From Pseudomonadota bacterium (GTDB lineage Bacteria > Myxococcota_A > UBA796 > CAJQPC01): a stretch of DNA of 64,000 bases. The DNA lies in contig JAAESX010000204.1 in assembly GCA_024228935.1 (NCBI GenBank), forward strand, positions 1-64,000, given 5' to 3'. Below the pieces are notes generated by a model. It saw only the letters and a list, made by a program, of their open reading frames with translations. It was not told the origin of the DNA and made no database searches. This document shows, piece after piece, positions 17,171-26,040 of this stretch. Position 1 is the stretch's first letter. Each line of letters starts with the position of its first letter. The translations under genes and the position numbers were made by a program.

Positions 17171-19639
17171 ATGCTCCCGTTCTGGATCGCCGCCTCGTCC
17201 GCGCCACCACCCCACGGCGCCCCCGGCGTCGCCCGGCCCGACCGCCACTGGGACCTCGTCCACTACGAGCTCGATCTCGCGCTCGAGCCCACTGTCGGGC
17301 GCATCTCTGGCTCGGCCTCGCTGAAGGTCCGACCGCTCCTGCCCCAGGTCGCGACGATGCGCCTGGATCAGGTCGGGCTCGACATCGAGCGGGTCGACAT
17401 CGACGGAGCGGAGGGCGCGTTCCGGACCGACGACACCTCGCTCTTCATCGAGCTCGATCCGACCAGCGAGCACACCGTCGTCGTGCACTACGCCGCCGAG
17501 CCCGAGACCGGCTTGCACTTCCGGGGGCCCGGGCGGGACAGCTCGGACACCTACACCGAGGTCTGGAGCCAGGGCGAGGGGCAGGACAACCGTCACTGGC
17601 TGCCCATCTGGGACCACCCATCCGACCGGTTCACCTACCGCGGTCGCTTCACCGCGCCGGACGACATGAAGGTGCTGAGCAACGGCGTCGGCAGCCAGCA
17701 GCCTGACGGCTCCTGGGTGTACGAGCTGCTCGACCAGGACCTCGTGGCCTACCTGATCATGGTGGCGGCCGGCCCCTACCAGGTGGTCGACGTGCCCGGC
17801 GGTCCCGTGCCCATCGCGTGGTGGATCCCGCCGGACGCCGAGCCGAAGCACGCCGAGAACGCGGCCGGGAACCTGCCCCGCATGATGGAGTTCTTCGGCA
17901 CGAAGACCGGCCTGGCCTACCCCTACCCGGCCTACCGCGAGGTCTACGTCCAGCGCTTCCTCTACACGGGGATGGAGAACACCAGCTCGACGGTGATGCA
18001 CCGACGCGTCCTGATCCCGAACGAGCTGGTTGACACCCGCATCGGCAGCCAGCGCGTCGTCGCGCATGAGCTCGCCCACCAGTGGTTCGGGGACACGCTG
18101 ACCTGCGACACCTGGAACGAGCTGTGGCTGAACGAGGGCTTCGCGACCTTCTTCGCCGCCGAGTGGATGCGACAGGTCGAGGGCGAGGACGCGTTCTACT
18201 CCGGCGTCGCCGGGCGGATGGACGGCGCCCACACCGCGCCGCTGGCCGGGCGGTTCTGGAGCACCGAGGGCGGCGATCACGCCGTCAGCTACAACGTCTA
18301 CACCAAGGGCTCGAGCGTGCTTCAGAGCCTGCGGGTCCTGGTCGGCGAGGAGGCGTTCTGGGCGAGCATCCAGCGCTACGTCGCCCAGCACCAGCACGGC
18401 CTGGTCGAGACGGACGACCTGCGCCGCGCCTTTGAGGCCGAGACCGGCCTGCACCTGCGGTGGTTCTTCGACCAGTGGGCCCACCTGCCGGGCGGCGCCG
18501 ATGTCTCCGCGGTCCAGCGCTACGCGGACGGCGAGCTCTCGGTCACCCTGAAGCAGGACGGCGACACCCTGCGAGCCCTGCCGGTCGACATCGAGATCGG
18601 CACGGCGGACGGACCGATTCGACGTCGCGTCTGGCTCGACGACGCCAGCGCCCGCCTGGTCCTGGAGCTCGACGAGGCCCCCACCTACGTGGCGCTCGAC
18701 CCCGACGCCGGCCTCATCGCGCACATCGAGGTCGAGCAGTCCGCCGCGATGTGGCGCGCCCAGGCTGACAACAGCAGCCCGTACGCTCGCATCCGGGCCC
18801 TGGACGCGCTCGCCGAACAGGGCGACGACGACACCACCGCGTTCCTGGTGGCCATGGCCACCGGCGACGAGTCGCTCACCATGCGGAAGAAGGCCATCGC
18901 GGCGCTCGAGTCCCGGGACGAGGTGACGGACACGCTGATCGACCTGCTGGGCGACCCCGAGGCCATCATCCGACGCGCGGCCGTGGCCACCCTCGAGGCC
19001 AGCAACGACCCGCAGGCCGGCAACGCCCTGAAGAGGCACCTGGCCCGAGAGGACCACCCGGACGTGCGCGCCCGGACCTTGCGCGCGCTGCGTCGCCACC
19101 TGCCCGATGCCGCCCGGCGCGAGGCGCTCGGCGTCCTTCGCAGGCGCACCGGTTGGCACAACCCGCTCCACAAGGCGGCCCTGGACGTGCTCGCCAAGGA
19201 AGGGACCCGCGCCGACCTGGCGATGGTGGTCGACCGGCTCGACCCCGAGACGTCGGTCGACCTGCTCCACGCGGCGATCTGGTCTGCCGCCGGCATCATC
19301 GAGCGGCTCCCCGCGAGCCAGAGAGACGACGCCCGGAAGCTGGTCGCGCCGCATGTCGAGCCCCTGCTGCGGAGCGCACACCTGCGGACGCGGCAGACGG
19401 CCATCCAGGGCCTCGGACAGCTCGGCACCGACAGCTCCGTCCGCCACCTGCAGACCTACGCCAAGCTGACCCGCCTCGAGGGCGAGGCCGAGCGCGCCAC
19501 CGGCGCCATCCGGTCGATCCGCTCCCGCAGGGATGTGGACCAGAGCAGCGAAGCCGCGCTCGAGGCGCGGCTCCTGGAGATCGAGGAGACCCTCGAGGCC
19601 CACCGCAAGGCGATGGAAGACCTCGAAGGTCGCCACTGA
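17171..19639 (+). CDS. M1-family zinc aminopeptidase with HEAT-like C-terminus
   Basis: The 822-residue protein has a short N-terminal hydrophobic leader and an M1 (gluzincin) peptidase core. It shows T-G-M-E-N (the GAMEN exopeptidase motif with Thr for the first Gly-Ala pair), H299-E300-L-A-H303 and the third zinc ligand E322 in N-E-G-F-A. The region after about residue 530 is built of short helical repeats (HEAT-like; for example D-P-E-A-I-I-R-R-A-A-V), in place of the usual ERAP-type C-domain, and ends in a coiled coil. It likely trims peptides in the periplasm or at the surface. Confidence 0.9.
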   Translation: MLPFWIAASSAPPPHGAPGVARPDRHWDLVHYELDLALEPTVGRISGSASLKVRPLLPQVATMRLDQVGLDIERVDIDGAEGAFRTDDTSLFIELDPTSEHTVVVHYAAEPETGLHFRGPGRDSSDTYTEVWSQGEGQDNRHWLPIWDHPSDRFTYRGRFTAPDDMKVLSNGVGSQQPDGSWVYELLDQDLVAYLIMVAAGPYQVVDVPGGPVPIAWWIPPDAEPKHAENAAGNLPRMMEFFGTKTGLAYPYPAYREVYVQRFLYTGMENTSSTVMHRRVLIPNELVDTRIGSQRVVAHELAHQWFGDTLTCDTWNELWLNEGFATFFAAEWMRQVEGEDAFYSGVAGRMDGAHTAPLAGRFWSTEGGDHAVSYNVYTKGSSVLQSLRVLVGEEAFWASIQRYVAQHQHGLVETDDLRRAFEAETGLHLRWFFDQWAHLPGGADVSAVQRYADGELSVTLKQDGDTLRALPVDIEIGTADGPIRRRVWLDDASARLVLELDEAPTYVALDPDAGLIAHIEVEQSAAMWRAQADNSSPYARIRALDALAEQGDDDTTAFLVAMATGDESLTMRKKAIAALESRDEVTDTLIDLLGDPEAIIRRAAVATLEASNDPQAGNALKRHLAREDHPDVRARTLRALRRHLPDAARREALGVLRRRTGWHNPLHKAALDVLAKEGTRADLAMVVDRLDPETSVDLLHAAIWSAAGIIERLPASQRDDARKLVAPHVEPLLRSAHLRTRQTAIQGLGQLGTDSSVRHLQTYAKLTRLEGEAERATGAIRSIRSRRDVDQSSEAALEARLLEIEETLEAHRKAMEDLEGRH

Positions 19640-19642
19640 GCG

Positions 19643-21568
19643 CTACATCACGCCCACGCAGTCGGGGCCCGAGGTCAGCGAGTCGGTGACGTAGCCGGTG
19701 ACCAGCGCACGGACAGCGTTGCCGCTCGTCATGTCGTGCTCGGTCTCCGCGGTGCGCCAGACGACCAGGGAGAGTCCCTCCTCACCGCCGAAGAGCGCGG
19801 CGGCCTCGTCGCCCCAGGTGAACGCGCCGGTGTCCTCGGTGCGGAAGATGACGGCCGTGTCGGCGCCGGTCACCATCACGTAGACGCCGCCGTCGTAGCT
19901 CTCGGCGTCCCAGGTGATGTCGACCTCGGTCGTCGAGGTGCCGACGTCCAGGTTCTCGAGCGCGGGCGGCGTGACCACCGCGTCGGCCTGGGTGTAGCCA
20001 GCGATGCCGCCGGCGATGCCCTTGGCCCAGAACGTGTAGCTGCTCTCGGACGAGAACGCGTCGACCGCGCTCGTCTGGTAGCCGCTCGTGTAGTAGATGC
20101 CGCCGTCATTGCTCTCGGTCATGACGACCATCGTGTTCCCGCCGTCCTTGATCTTGGTCTTCTTGGAGCGGAGGGTGGACTCGAGACCGAGCTCGGTGAA
20201 GTCGGGGGTGACGTTGGCGGGCGTGACCGACGTGTCGACCTCGGCCCACTCGCCGATCTCGACGTCGAAGGCGGTCCCCGCGCTGTCGCAGTCGCCCTCA
20301 CCCGCCTCGAAGTACCAGGCGGACGCGGCCGAGGTGGCCTCGTTCACGTTCCAGGCCACGCGGATGTCGCCGGCCAGGACACAGGTGTCGATGACGACCG
20401 GCGGGATGACGTTGCAGGTCCCGTTCCAGTCCCAGTCGTTGTACTCGTCCTGGCTGTGCTCGCCCGTGGTGATGCTCTGGATGTCGACCACGACCTCGCC
20501 GTTGGGGAGCGTGTACTCGACCGTCATCACGTAGTAGGGGTTGAGCGCGCCCACCGGGTAGATCGACCAGCCGCCGCTCGAGTCCGTCGTCGTGCTCAGG
20601 CTGTGGGGCGAGTAGTAGAAGTCGTCGTAGTACCCACGCCAGACGTAGTCGGCCGCGAGCGTAACGGTGGCGCCGACGACGGGGTTGCCGGCGCTGTCGA
20701 GCACCTGCCCGCCCTCACACGACATGCTGTCGTAGAACCAGAAGTCCGCGTTCCACCAGCTGAAGTGGTCGACCTCGGCGTTCAGGATGGCGTTGCCTTC
20801 CTCGTCCTCGGTCGTGGCGAACACGCCCTCTTCGACCCAGGTGCCCAGATCAGGGTCGAACCACCACAAGGCCGGGTCGCCTTCCATCAGGGCATTCTCG
20901 TAGCTGTCGTCCTCGGCCAGGACCTGGCGCGGGTCGTCGAGCTCGACCGAGGCCGGGGTGTCCGGGCCCAGGTTCAGGTACTCGCCATCCGGGCTGCGCA
21001 GGGTGGCCTCGAAGAAGCCGGCCGTACCCATGAAGCCGTCCGAGCCGTCCGAAGGCAGGCCGTTGTAGGTACCCGGGCCGGGAATGCCCGTGGTGTCGGC
21101 GCTGTAGTCGAGCGGGTCGTAGCCGGTCAGCTCGAGCGTCGCGGGGCCGTTGTACGGCTGGCCGAGCGAGTCCACCAGGTCACCCGCCGGGATGTCGAGG
21201 CGCACGCTGGAGTGCTCGAACACGCCGCCGACCGCGGGATCGAAGTCGAAGATGGCGCCGACCTCGACGAGCTCGACGTTCGCGGTCACGCGCTCCCAGC
21301 CCTCGATGTGGACGGTGCGGAACTTCTTGCTGTACCCGGGCAGGTCGTAGCTCACGACCATGTCGCCCGGATCGAGCGGGTCGAAGCGGTAGACGCCGTG
21401 CCCATCGGTCAGGACCTGCGTCCCGTCGGGGAGCGTCACCTGCACATCCACCAGCGCCTCGCCGTGGGAATCGGTCACCACACCAAGGATCTTCCCTTCG
21501 GCCGGCCCCGCGTAGAGGGTGTCGTCTTCGGCGTCGGTCGCGCAGGCAAGGATTGCGAGCAGGGTCAT
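19643..21568 (-). CDS. Large lipoprotein with carboxypeptidase-regulatory-like domains
   Basis: The 641-residue protein has a lipobox L-A-I-L-A-C9. A carboxypeptidase-regulatory-like (CarboxypepD_reg) domain follows (about 25-105; I-L-G-V-V-T-D-S-H-G and G-V-Y-R-F). A second such segment occurs at about 275-345 (G-Q-V-L-D-S-A-G-N-P-V-V-G-A-T-V). The rest is beta-rich with many Trp, Tyr and Asp. It is probably a surface lipoprotein that displays a multi-domain beta scaffold. The substrate is unknown. The divergent vWA gene starts 221 bases away. Confidence 0.75.
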   Translation of the reverse strand: MTLLAILACATDAEDDTLYAGPAEGKILGVVTDSHGEALVDVQVTLPDGTQVLTDGHGVYRFDPLDPGDMVVSYDLPGYSKKFRTVHIEGWERVTANVELVEVGAIFDFDPAVGGVFEHSSVRLDIPAGDLVDSLGQPYNGPATLELTGYDPLDYSADTTGIPGPGTYNGLPSDGSDGFMGTAGFFEATLRSPDGEYLNLGPDTPASVELDDPRQVLAEDDSYENALMEGDPALWWFDPDLGTWVEEGVFATTEDEEGNAILNAEVDHFSWWNADFWFYDSMSCEGGQVLDSAGNPVVGATVTLAADYVWRGYYDDFYYSPHSLSTTTDSSGGWSIYPVGALNPYYVMTVEYTLPNGEVVVDIQSITTGEHSQDEYNDWDWNGTCNVIPPVVIDTCVLAGDIRVAWNVNEATSAASAWYFEAGEGDCDSAGTAFDVEIGEWAEVDTSVTPANVTPDFTELGLESTLRSKKTKIKDGGNTMVVMTESNDGGIYYTSGYQTSAVDAFSSESSYTFWAKGIAGGIAGYTQADAVVTPPALENLDVGTSTTEVDITWDAESYDGGVYVMVTGADTAVIFRTEDTGAFTWGDEAAALFGGEEGLSLVVWRTAETEHDMTSGNAVRALVTGYVTDSLTSGPDCVGVM

Positions 21569-21789
21569 GTGTTCTCCCGGTGGGTGCTGGATGTTTTCCT
21601 CCGTAATGAGAAAAGTTCTATTACATGTCTCTGAACGTCTCCGCGAGGTGTGTCACCCGCGCAATCCCCGCTCCCTACGCGCACGATCGCCGCGGGGAAG
21701 AAAAATGAAGATCCCGGTGTAAGGACCGTCCCCGGACCTCCGTTGTCGGCGTGAACCGTTCGCTCTCACGTCTCCTCGATGAGGTCTCC
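21569..21789. other. Divergent intergenic region
   Basis: This 221-base gap separates two divergent lipoprotein genes and must hold both promoters. It contains an AT-rich stretch at 21595-21630 with a GTAAT/ATTAC inverted repeat (21603-21607 and 21620-21624), about 40 bases upstream of the minus-strand gene, and a second A-rich run near 21700-21712. No consensus promoter could be assigned with confidence. Confidence 0.4.
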
Positions 21790-23835
21790 ATGTCCCCCAC
21801 TGCCCGCGTCCTGCTCTTCGGATCCACCCTCCTGGCCTTGTCCGCCTGCACCGGCGCCAAGATGTCGATGGAAGACGACGACCTGACTGAAGCGACCCGA
21901 GAAGGTCAGGAGCTCCAGGTCGTCGACCTCGAGCAGACCGAAGAGAAGGTCGCCCACACCCGCGGCGAGGGCGAGCGCGCGTCCGGCGCCGAGAAGCCCG
22001 ACGACCGGCGCACTGGTGGGCGAGCGGACAGCAGCCCCGCGAAGACGCCCGCCGAGCCCACCGAGGCGGTCACGGGCGGAGCCCTGGCGAACCTGGGCTA
22101 CGTCGGCGGAAAGGACGGCGCAGATGCCGGCGGCGCCGACTACGAAGACGCCGATGTCGACGACATGATGCTCATCCCGGTCATGCCCGAGTCCGAGCCG
22201 ATCACGGCGGTCGTGGAGACCACCTCGAAGCTGAAGGCCCTCGAGCTCGACGGACGCAGCCGGAACACCCGCAAGTCGGAGAAGAAGGCCAGCAGCTCGA
22301 GCGGCAGCAGCTCGGTCGCCCTGATGGAGCCCCCTGCCCCGCCGGCCGACCCCAACGTGACGTTCGCGATGGACATGACCACGGCCGACGAGCTGGAGAT
22401 GGGCATCGTGACCGACACCCCGGTCAACGGCGTCCAGGCGGACAACCGCGAGGGCTACACGCACTACGGCATCAACGACATGGAGCTGGCCGAAAAGGAC
22501 CGGTTCAGCACCTTCTCCATCGACGTCGACACCGCCAGCTACGCCATCTCACGTCGCAAGCTCAACGAAGGCTGGATGCCGAACACCGCCGGCGTGCGGG
22601 TCGAGGAGTTCGTGAACGCGCTCCACTACGACTACGACGCCCCCAAGGCCGGAACGAACGGCGGCGCCCCCTTCAACGTGCACATGGAGGCGGCCCCGAG
22701 CCCCTTCCAGCACAACCACCACATCCTGCGCGTCGGCGTCCAGGGCGCCGAGATCGACCAGTCCACGCGGGCCCCGATGCACCTGACCTTCCTGGTCGAC
22801 ACCAGCGGCTCGATGAACTCGCCCGACAAGCTCGGCCTGGCCAAGACGGCGCTGCACGAGCTCGTCGACAACCTGGGTCCCGAGGACACCATCGCGCTAA
22901 CGACCTACGCGGGCAGCAGCACGGTCGTCCTCCCCGCCACGGGCGCGAACAAGAAGGCCGCCATCCACGCGGGCATCGAGTCGCTGACCAGCGGCGGCGG
23001 GACGCACATGGACTCGGGCATGAACCTGGCCTACGAGACGGCGAGCAACTCGTACCTGTACGGCTCCGAGAACCGCGTGGTCGTGCTGTCCGACGGCGAC
23101 GCCAACATCGGTCGCACCAGCCACGACGAGATCCTGCGGACCATCCAACACTACGCCGAGGAGGGCATCACGCTCTCGACCATCGGCTTCGGGATGGGGA
23201 ACTACCAGGACACGATGATGGAGCAGCTCGCCAACAAGGGCGACGGCAACTACTTCTACATCGACACCGCCAAGGAAGCGCAGAAGGTGTTCGGCGAGGA
23301 CCTTGCGGCGACCACCCAGGTCATCGCCAAGGACGTCAAGATCCAGGTCGAGTTCAACCCGGACGCGGTCACGGCCTACCGCCTCATCGGGTACGAGAAC
23401 CGGGACATCGCCGACGTCGACTTCCGCAACGACCGCGTGGACGCCGGTGAGATCGGCTCCGGGCACGCCGTCACCGCGCTCTACGACGTGGTGCTGCGCG
23501 ACGACGCCAAGAGCCAGGAGCTCGCCACCGTTCGGATTCGCGCCAAGAAGCCCGGACCCGACTCGGCGGCCAGGGAATGGGCCACGCTGATGGACGGAGA
23601 GCTGGTCCAGTCCGAGTTCACCGACGCGAGCAAGGACTTCCGGCTGGCCTTCGCCACCGCGAGCTTCGCCGAGCTGCTGCGAGGCAGCCCGTACCTGGCC
23701 GAGGTCAGCTACCGCGACGTGCTGGCCATCGCCCAGGCTGCGAGCCGAGGCCACGACGAAGACAAGGAGCTCATCGGCCTGATCGGCACCGCCGGTCAGC
23801 TGTCCGGCGAGCGCGGCCCCGTGGCGGGTCGCTGA
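21790..23835 (+). CDS. YfbK-type vWA-domain lipoprotein, copy 1
   Basis: The 681-residue protein starts at the ATG preceded by GAGG at 6 bases. The lipobox is L-S-A-C. A low-complexity linker (to about 215) is followed by the YfbK N-terminal domain (D-R-F-S-T-F-S-I-D-V-D-T-A-S-Y), a vWA domain with the MIDAS motif D-T-S-G-S-M, and the YfbK C-terminal domain ending in G-Q-L-S-G-E-R. vWA domains of this type bind a divalent metal and act in protein-protein assembly. The next gene is a clear tandem paralogue, one base downstream. Confidence 0.88.
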   Translation: MSPTARVLLFGSTLLALSACTGAKMSMEDDDLTEATREGQELQVVDLEQTEEKVAHTRGEGERASGAEKPDDRRTGGRADSSPAKTPAEPTEAVTGGALANLGYVGGKDGADAGGADYEDADVDDMMLIPVMPESEPITAVVETTSKLKALELDGRSRNTRKSEKKASSSSGSSSVALMEPPAPPADPNVTFAMDMTTADELEMGIVTDTPVNGVQADNREGYTHYGINDMELAEKDRFSTFSIDVDTASYAISRRKLNEGWMPNTAGVRVEEFVNALHYDYDAPKAGTNGGAPFNVHMEAAPSPFQHNHHILRVGVQGAEIDQSTRAPMHLTFLVDTSGSMNSPDKLGLAKTALHELVDNLGPEDTIALTTYAGSSTVVLPATGANKKAAIHAGIESLTSGGGTHMDSGMNLAYETASNSYLYGSENRVVVLSDGDANIGRTSHDEILRTIQHYAEEGITLSTIGFGMGNYQDTMMEQLANKGDGNYFYIDTAKEAQKVFGEDLAATTQVIAKDVKIQVEFNPDAVTAYRLIGYENRDIADVDFRNDRVDAGEIGSGHAVTALYDVVLRDDAKSQELATVRIRAKKPGPDSAAREWATLMDGELVQSEFTDASKDFRLAFATASFAELLRGSPYLAEVSYRDVLAIAQAASRGHDEDKELIGLIGTAGQLSGERGPVAGR

Positions 23836-23836
23836 G

Positions 23837-25699
23837 ATGCGGCTTCCTGCGATGAAGGCCTCCGCCATCACCCTGTTCGCCCTGGCCGCCCTCGTGGGCT
23901 GCAGCCAGGACGAGCCGGTCTCCGACCAGGCCATGCCGACAGGTTCGGCCGCCCCCGTGACCGAGTCCCCGCCCGAGGAGGTCCCCGCCATCCAGACCGA
24001 GCTCACCGGCGAGGCCGACAGGTGGGGAGACGAGGACCCCGCGCCTCTCTCGTTGGCCACCAGGGCCGTGTCGGGACCGAAGAAGAAGCCCAAGGCCGAC
24101 ACCCCGATGGGTGGCGGCACGGAGAGTGCCGACGCCTTCTCCTGGGACGACAAGAACGGCGGCGCCCGGGCCAAGGGCGGCGACGATGGGAGCCTGGCCA
24201 GGAACAGCGCCGCCGAAGGGCTCCTCGGTGGCCAGTTCGGCGAGCATCTGCCTCGCACGCCGATGCCCGAGCGCGTCCAGGAAGAGGAAGAGGAGGAGGC
24301 CCCCGAGGCCGCGGCCCAGGCTGGAACCGGCGGAGAGAACTACCGCGACTACGGCATCAACCCGCTGACCATGACCGAGCAGGACCGGTTCAGCACGTTC
24401 GCCGCGGACGTCGACACGGCCTCGTACAGCCTGGCGCGCGCCAAGCTGAACAGCGGATGGCTGCCAAATACGGCAAGCGTGCGCGTCGAAGAGTTCGTCA
24501 ACGGCCTCGACTACGAGTACGACGCGCCGAAGAAGACCAGCGAGGCCCCCTTCGCGGTCAGCATGGAGGCCGCGCCGTCCCCTTGGGATCGAGCGCACCA
24601 CATCCTCCGCATCGGCGTCCAGGGCGAGCACGTCGACGTCGAGAACGCCGCGCCCGTGCACCTGACGTTCCTCATCGACGTCTCCGGCTCGATGAACACT
24701 CCGGCCAAGCTCGACCTGGCCAAGTCGTCGATGGCCGTGATGGTCGACCACCTGGGCCCCGACGACACCGTGGCCATCGCGACCTACGCCGGCGCGAGCG
24801 AGATCCTGCTCGAGCCGACCACGGACCGCAGCGCCATGCGCAAGGCCATCGACGGCATCCGTGCCGGCGGCGGGACGCACATGGACTCGGGCATGAACCT
24901 GGCCTACACGATGGCCGCCACCACCAACATCCCGGGTCACGAGTCCCGCGTCATCGTGCTGTCGGACGGCGACGCCAACATCGGCCGGACCAGCGTCGAG
25001 GAGATCCTGGCGCGCGTCGACGGCTACACCGAAGAGGGCATCACGCTCACGACCATCGGACTCGGGATGGGCGACTACAACGACGTGATGATGGAGCAGC
25101 TCGCCAACCAGGGCGACGGCGCCTACTTCTACGTCGACAGCCAGGCCGAGGCCGACAAGGTGTTCGGCGAGGACCTGATCGGCACCACGCGCGTCATCGC
25201 CAAGGACCTCAAGCTGCAGGTCGAGTTCAACCCCAAGGCGGTCATGGCGTACCGACTCATCGGGTACGAGAACCGCGACGTGGCCGACCACCAGTTCCGG
25301 AACGACCAGGTCGACGCTGGTGAGATCGGCAGCGGCCACCAGGTGACGGCGCTCTACGACGTCGTCCTTCGCGACGACGCGAAGAGCCAGGAGCTCGCCA
25401 CCGTCCGACTGCGCGCGAAGCCCCCCGGCCCGGACGCTCCGGCGCGCGAGTGGGCGACGACGATGTCCGGCTCGATGCTTCGCTCCGAGGTCATCGACAG
25501 CAGCGAGGACTTCCGCAAGGCGCTGGCCGTGGCCAGCTTCGCCGAGCTCCTGCGCGGCTCGCCGTACGCGGCCGAGCTGAGCTACCGCGAGGTCTACAGC
25601 CTGGCGCTGGGCGCCGGCGCGGAGTCCGAGCTCTTGGGCCTCATCGAGACCGCGGGTCAGCTCTCCGGCGAGCGCGACGTCGTCCTGGCGCTGCGCTAG
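23837..25699 (+). CDS. YfbK-type vWA-domain lipoprotein, copy 2
   Basis: The 620-residue protein has the lipobox L-V-G-C after about 17 residues. Its first Met (23837) or the one at 23852 could start it. The middle is an acidic, Gly-rich linker. The domain order matches copy 1: D-R-F-S-T-F-A-A-D-V-D-T-A-S-Y, MIDAS D-V-S-G-S-M, and C-terminal G-Q-L-S-G-E-R. A 43-base stretch is identical between copies (22992-23034 and 24865-24907), so the pair arose by tandem duplication, probably with gene conversion. The linkers have diverged almost completely. Confidence 0.88.
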   Translation: MRLPAMKASAITLFALAALVGCSQDEPVSDQAMPTGSAAPVTESPPEEVPAIQTELTGEADRWGDEDPAPLSLATRAVSGPKKKPKADTPMGGGTESADAFSWDDKNGGARAKGGDDGSLARNSAAEGLLGGQFGEHLPRTPMPERVQEEEEEEAPEAAAQAGTGGENYRDYGINPLTMTEQDRFSTFAADVDTASYSLARAKLNSGWLPNTASVRVEEFVNGLDYEYDAPKKTSEAPFAVSMEAAPSPWDRAHHILRIGVQGEHVDVENAAPVHLTFLIDVSGSMNTPAKLDLAKSSMAVMVDHLGPDDTVAIATYAGASEILLEPTTDRSAMRKAIDGIRAGGGTHMDSGMNLAYTMAATTNIPGHESRVIVLSDGDANIGRTSVEEILARVDGYTEEGITLTTIGLGMGDYNDVMMEQLANQGDGAYFYVDSQAEADKVFGEDLIGTTRVIAKDLKLQVEFNPKAVMAYRLIGYENRDVADHQFRNDQVDAGEIGSGHQVTALYDVVLRDDAKSQELATVRLRAKPPGPDAPAREWATTMSGSMLRSEVIDSSEDFRKALAVASFAELLRGSPYAAELSYREVYSLALGAGAESELLGLIETAGQLSGERDVVLALR

Positions 25700-25710
25700 A
25701 CCTTCTTGCG

Positions 25711-25737
25711 CTGGGCTCAAGGAACGAAAGAGCCCGG
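25711..25737 (+). terminator. Possible terminator hairpin after the vWA pair
   Basis: An 8-bp stem (CTGGGCTC with GAGCCCGG, one G-T pair) with an 11-base loop starts 11 bases after the vWA stop. There is no following T-run, so intrinsic termination is uncertain. It may instead protect the mRNA 3' end. Confidence 0.35.
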
Positions 25738-25758
25738 GCTCGGCAACGCAGGCATGCG

Positions 25759-26037
25759 ACCGACCCGAGCTCCAACACGATCAGTGTAGCGCTACTCGTC
25801 GTAGCCGACCAGTCCGAGTGTGTTCCCGTCGCCCGTGATCCCGACGGCACGGGCCACGTCTACACCATCGAGCTCCGCGTCTACGACGACGAGGGCGCGG
25901 TGGTCGACACGCTCACGCCCGAGGTGGACGTCCCGCTGGGCATGGGCTGCGACGACTGCGCGTCGGGTTCGGGGAAGCCGGCCGGTCTCGCGCTCCTGGT
26001 CCTGGGCGGACTGGCGCTGGCTCGACGCCGCGACTGA
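25759..26037 (+). pseudogene. Remnant of a secreted protein with MYXO-CTERM-like tail
   Basis: An open frame of about 92 codons encodes a beta-strand-like segment (D-G-T-G-H-V-Y-T-I-E-L-R-V-Y-D-D), then a C-D-D-C pair, a 13-residue hydrophobic helix and an A-R-R-R-D end. That tail is the pattern of MYXO-CTERM sorting signals (Cys, short helix, Arg cluster). No plausible start codon or signal peptide exists in this frame apart from one inside the vWA gene, so the upstream part of the gene appears to be lost. It fills most of the 341 bases between neighbours; nothing else is seen there. Confidence 0.55.
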
Positions 26038-26040
26038 CGC

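Noticed and set aside
17144..19636. An 830-codon open frame antisense to the aminopeptidase
   Set aside because: The plus strand carries the M1 peptidase motifs; the antisense frame has none.
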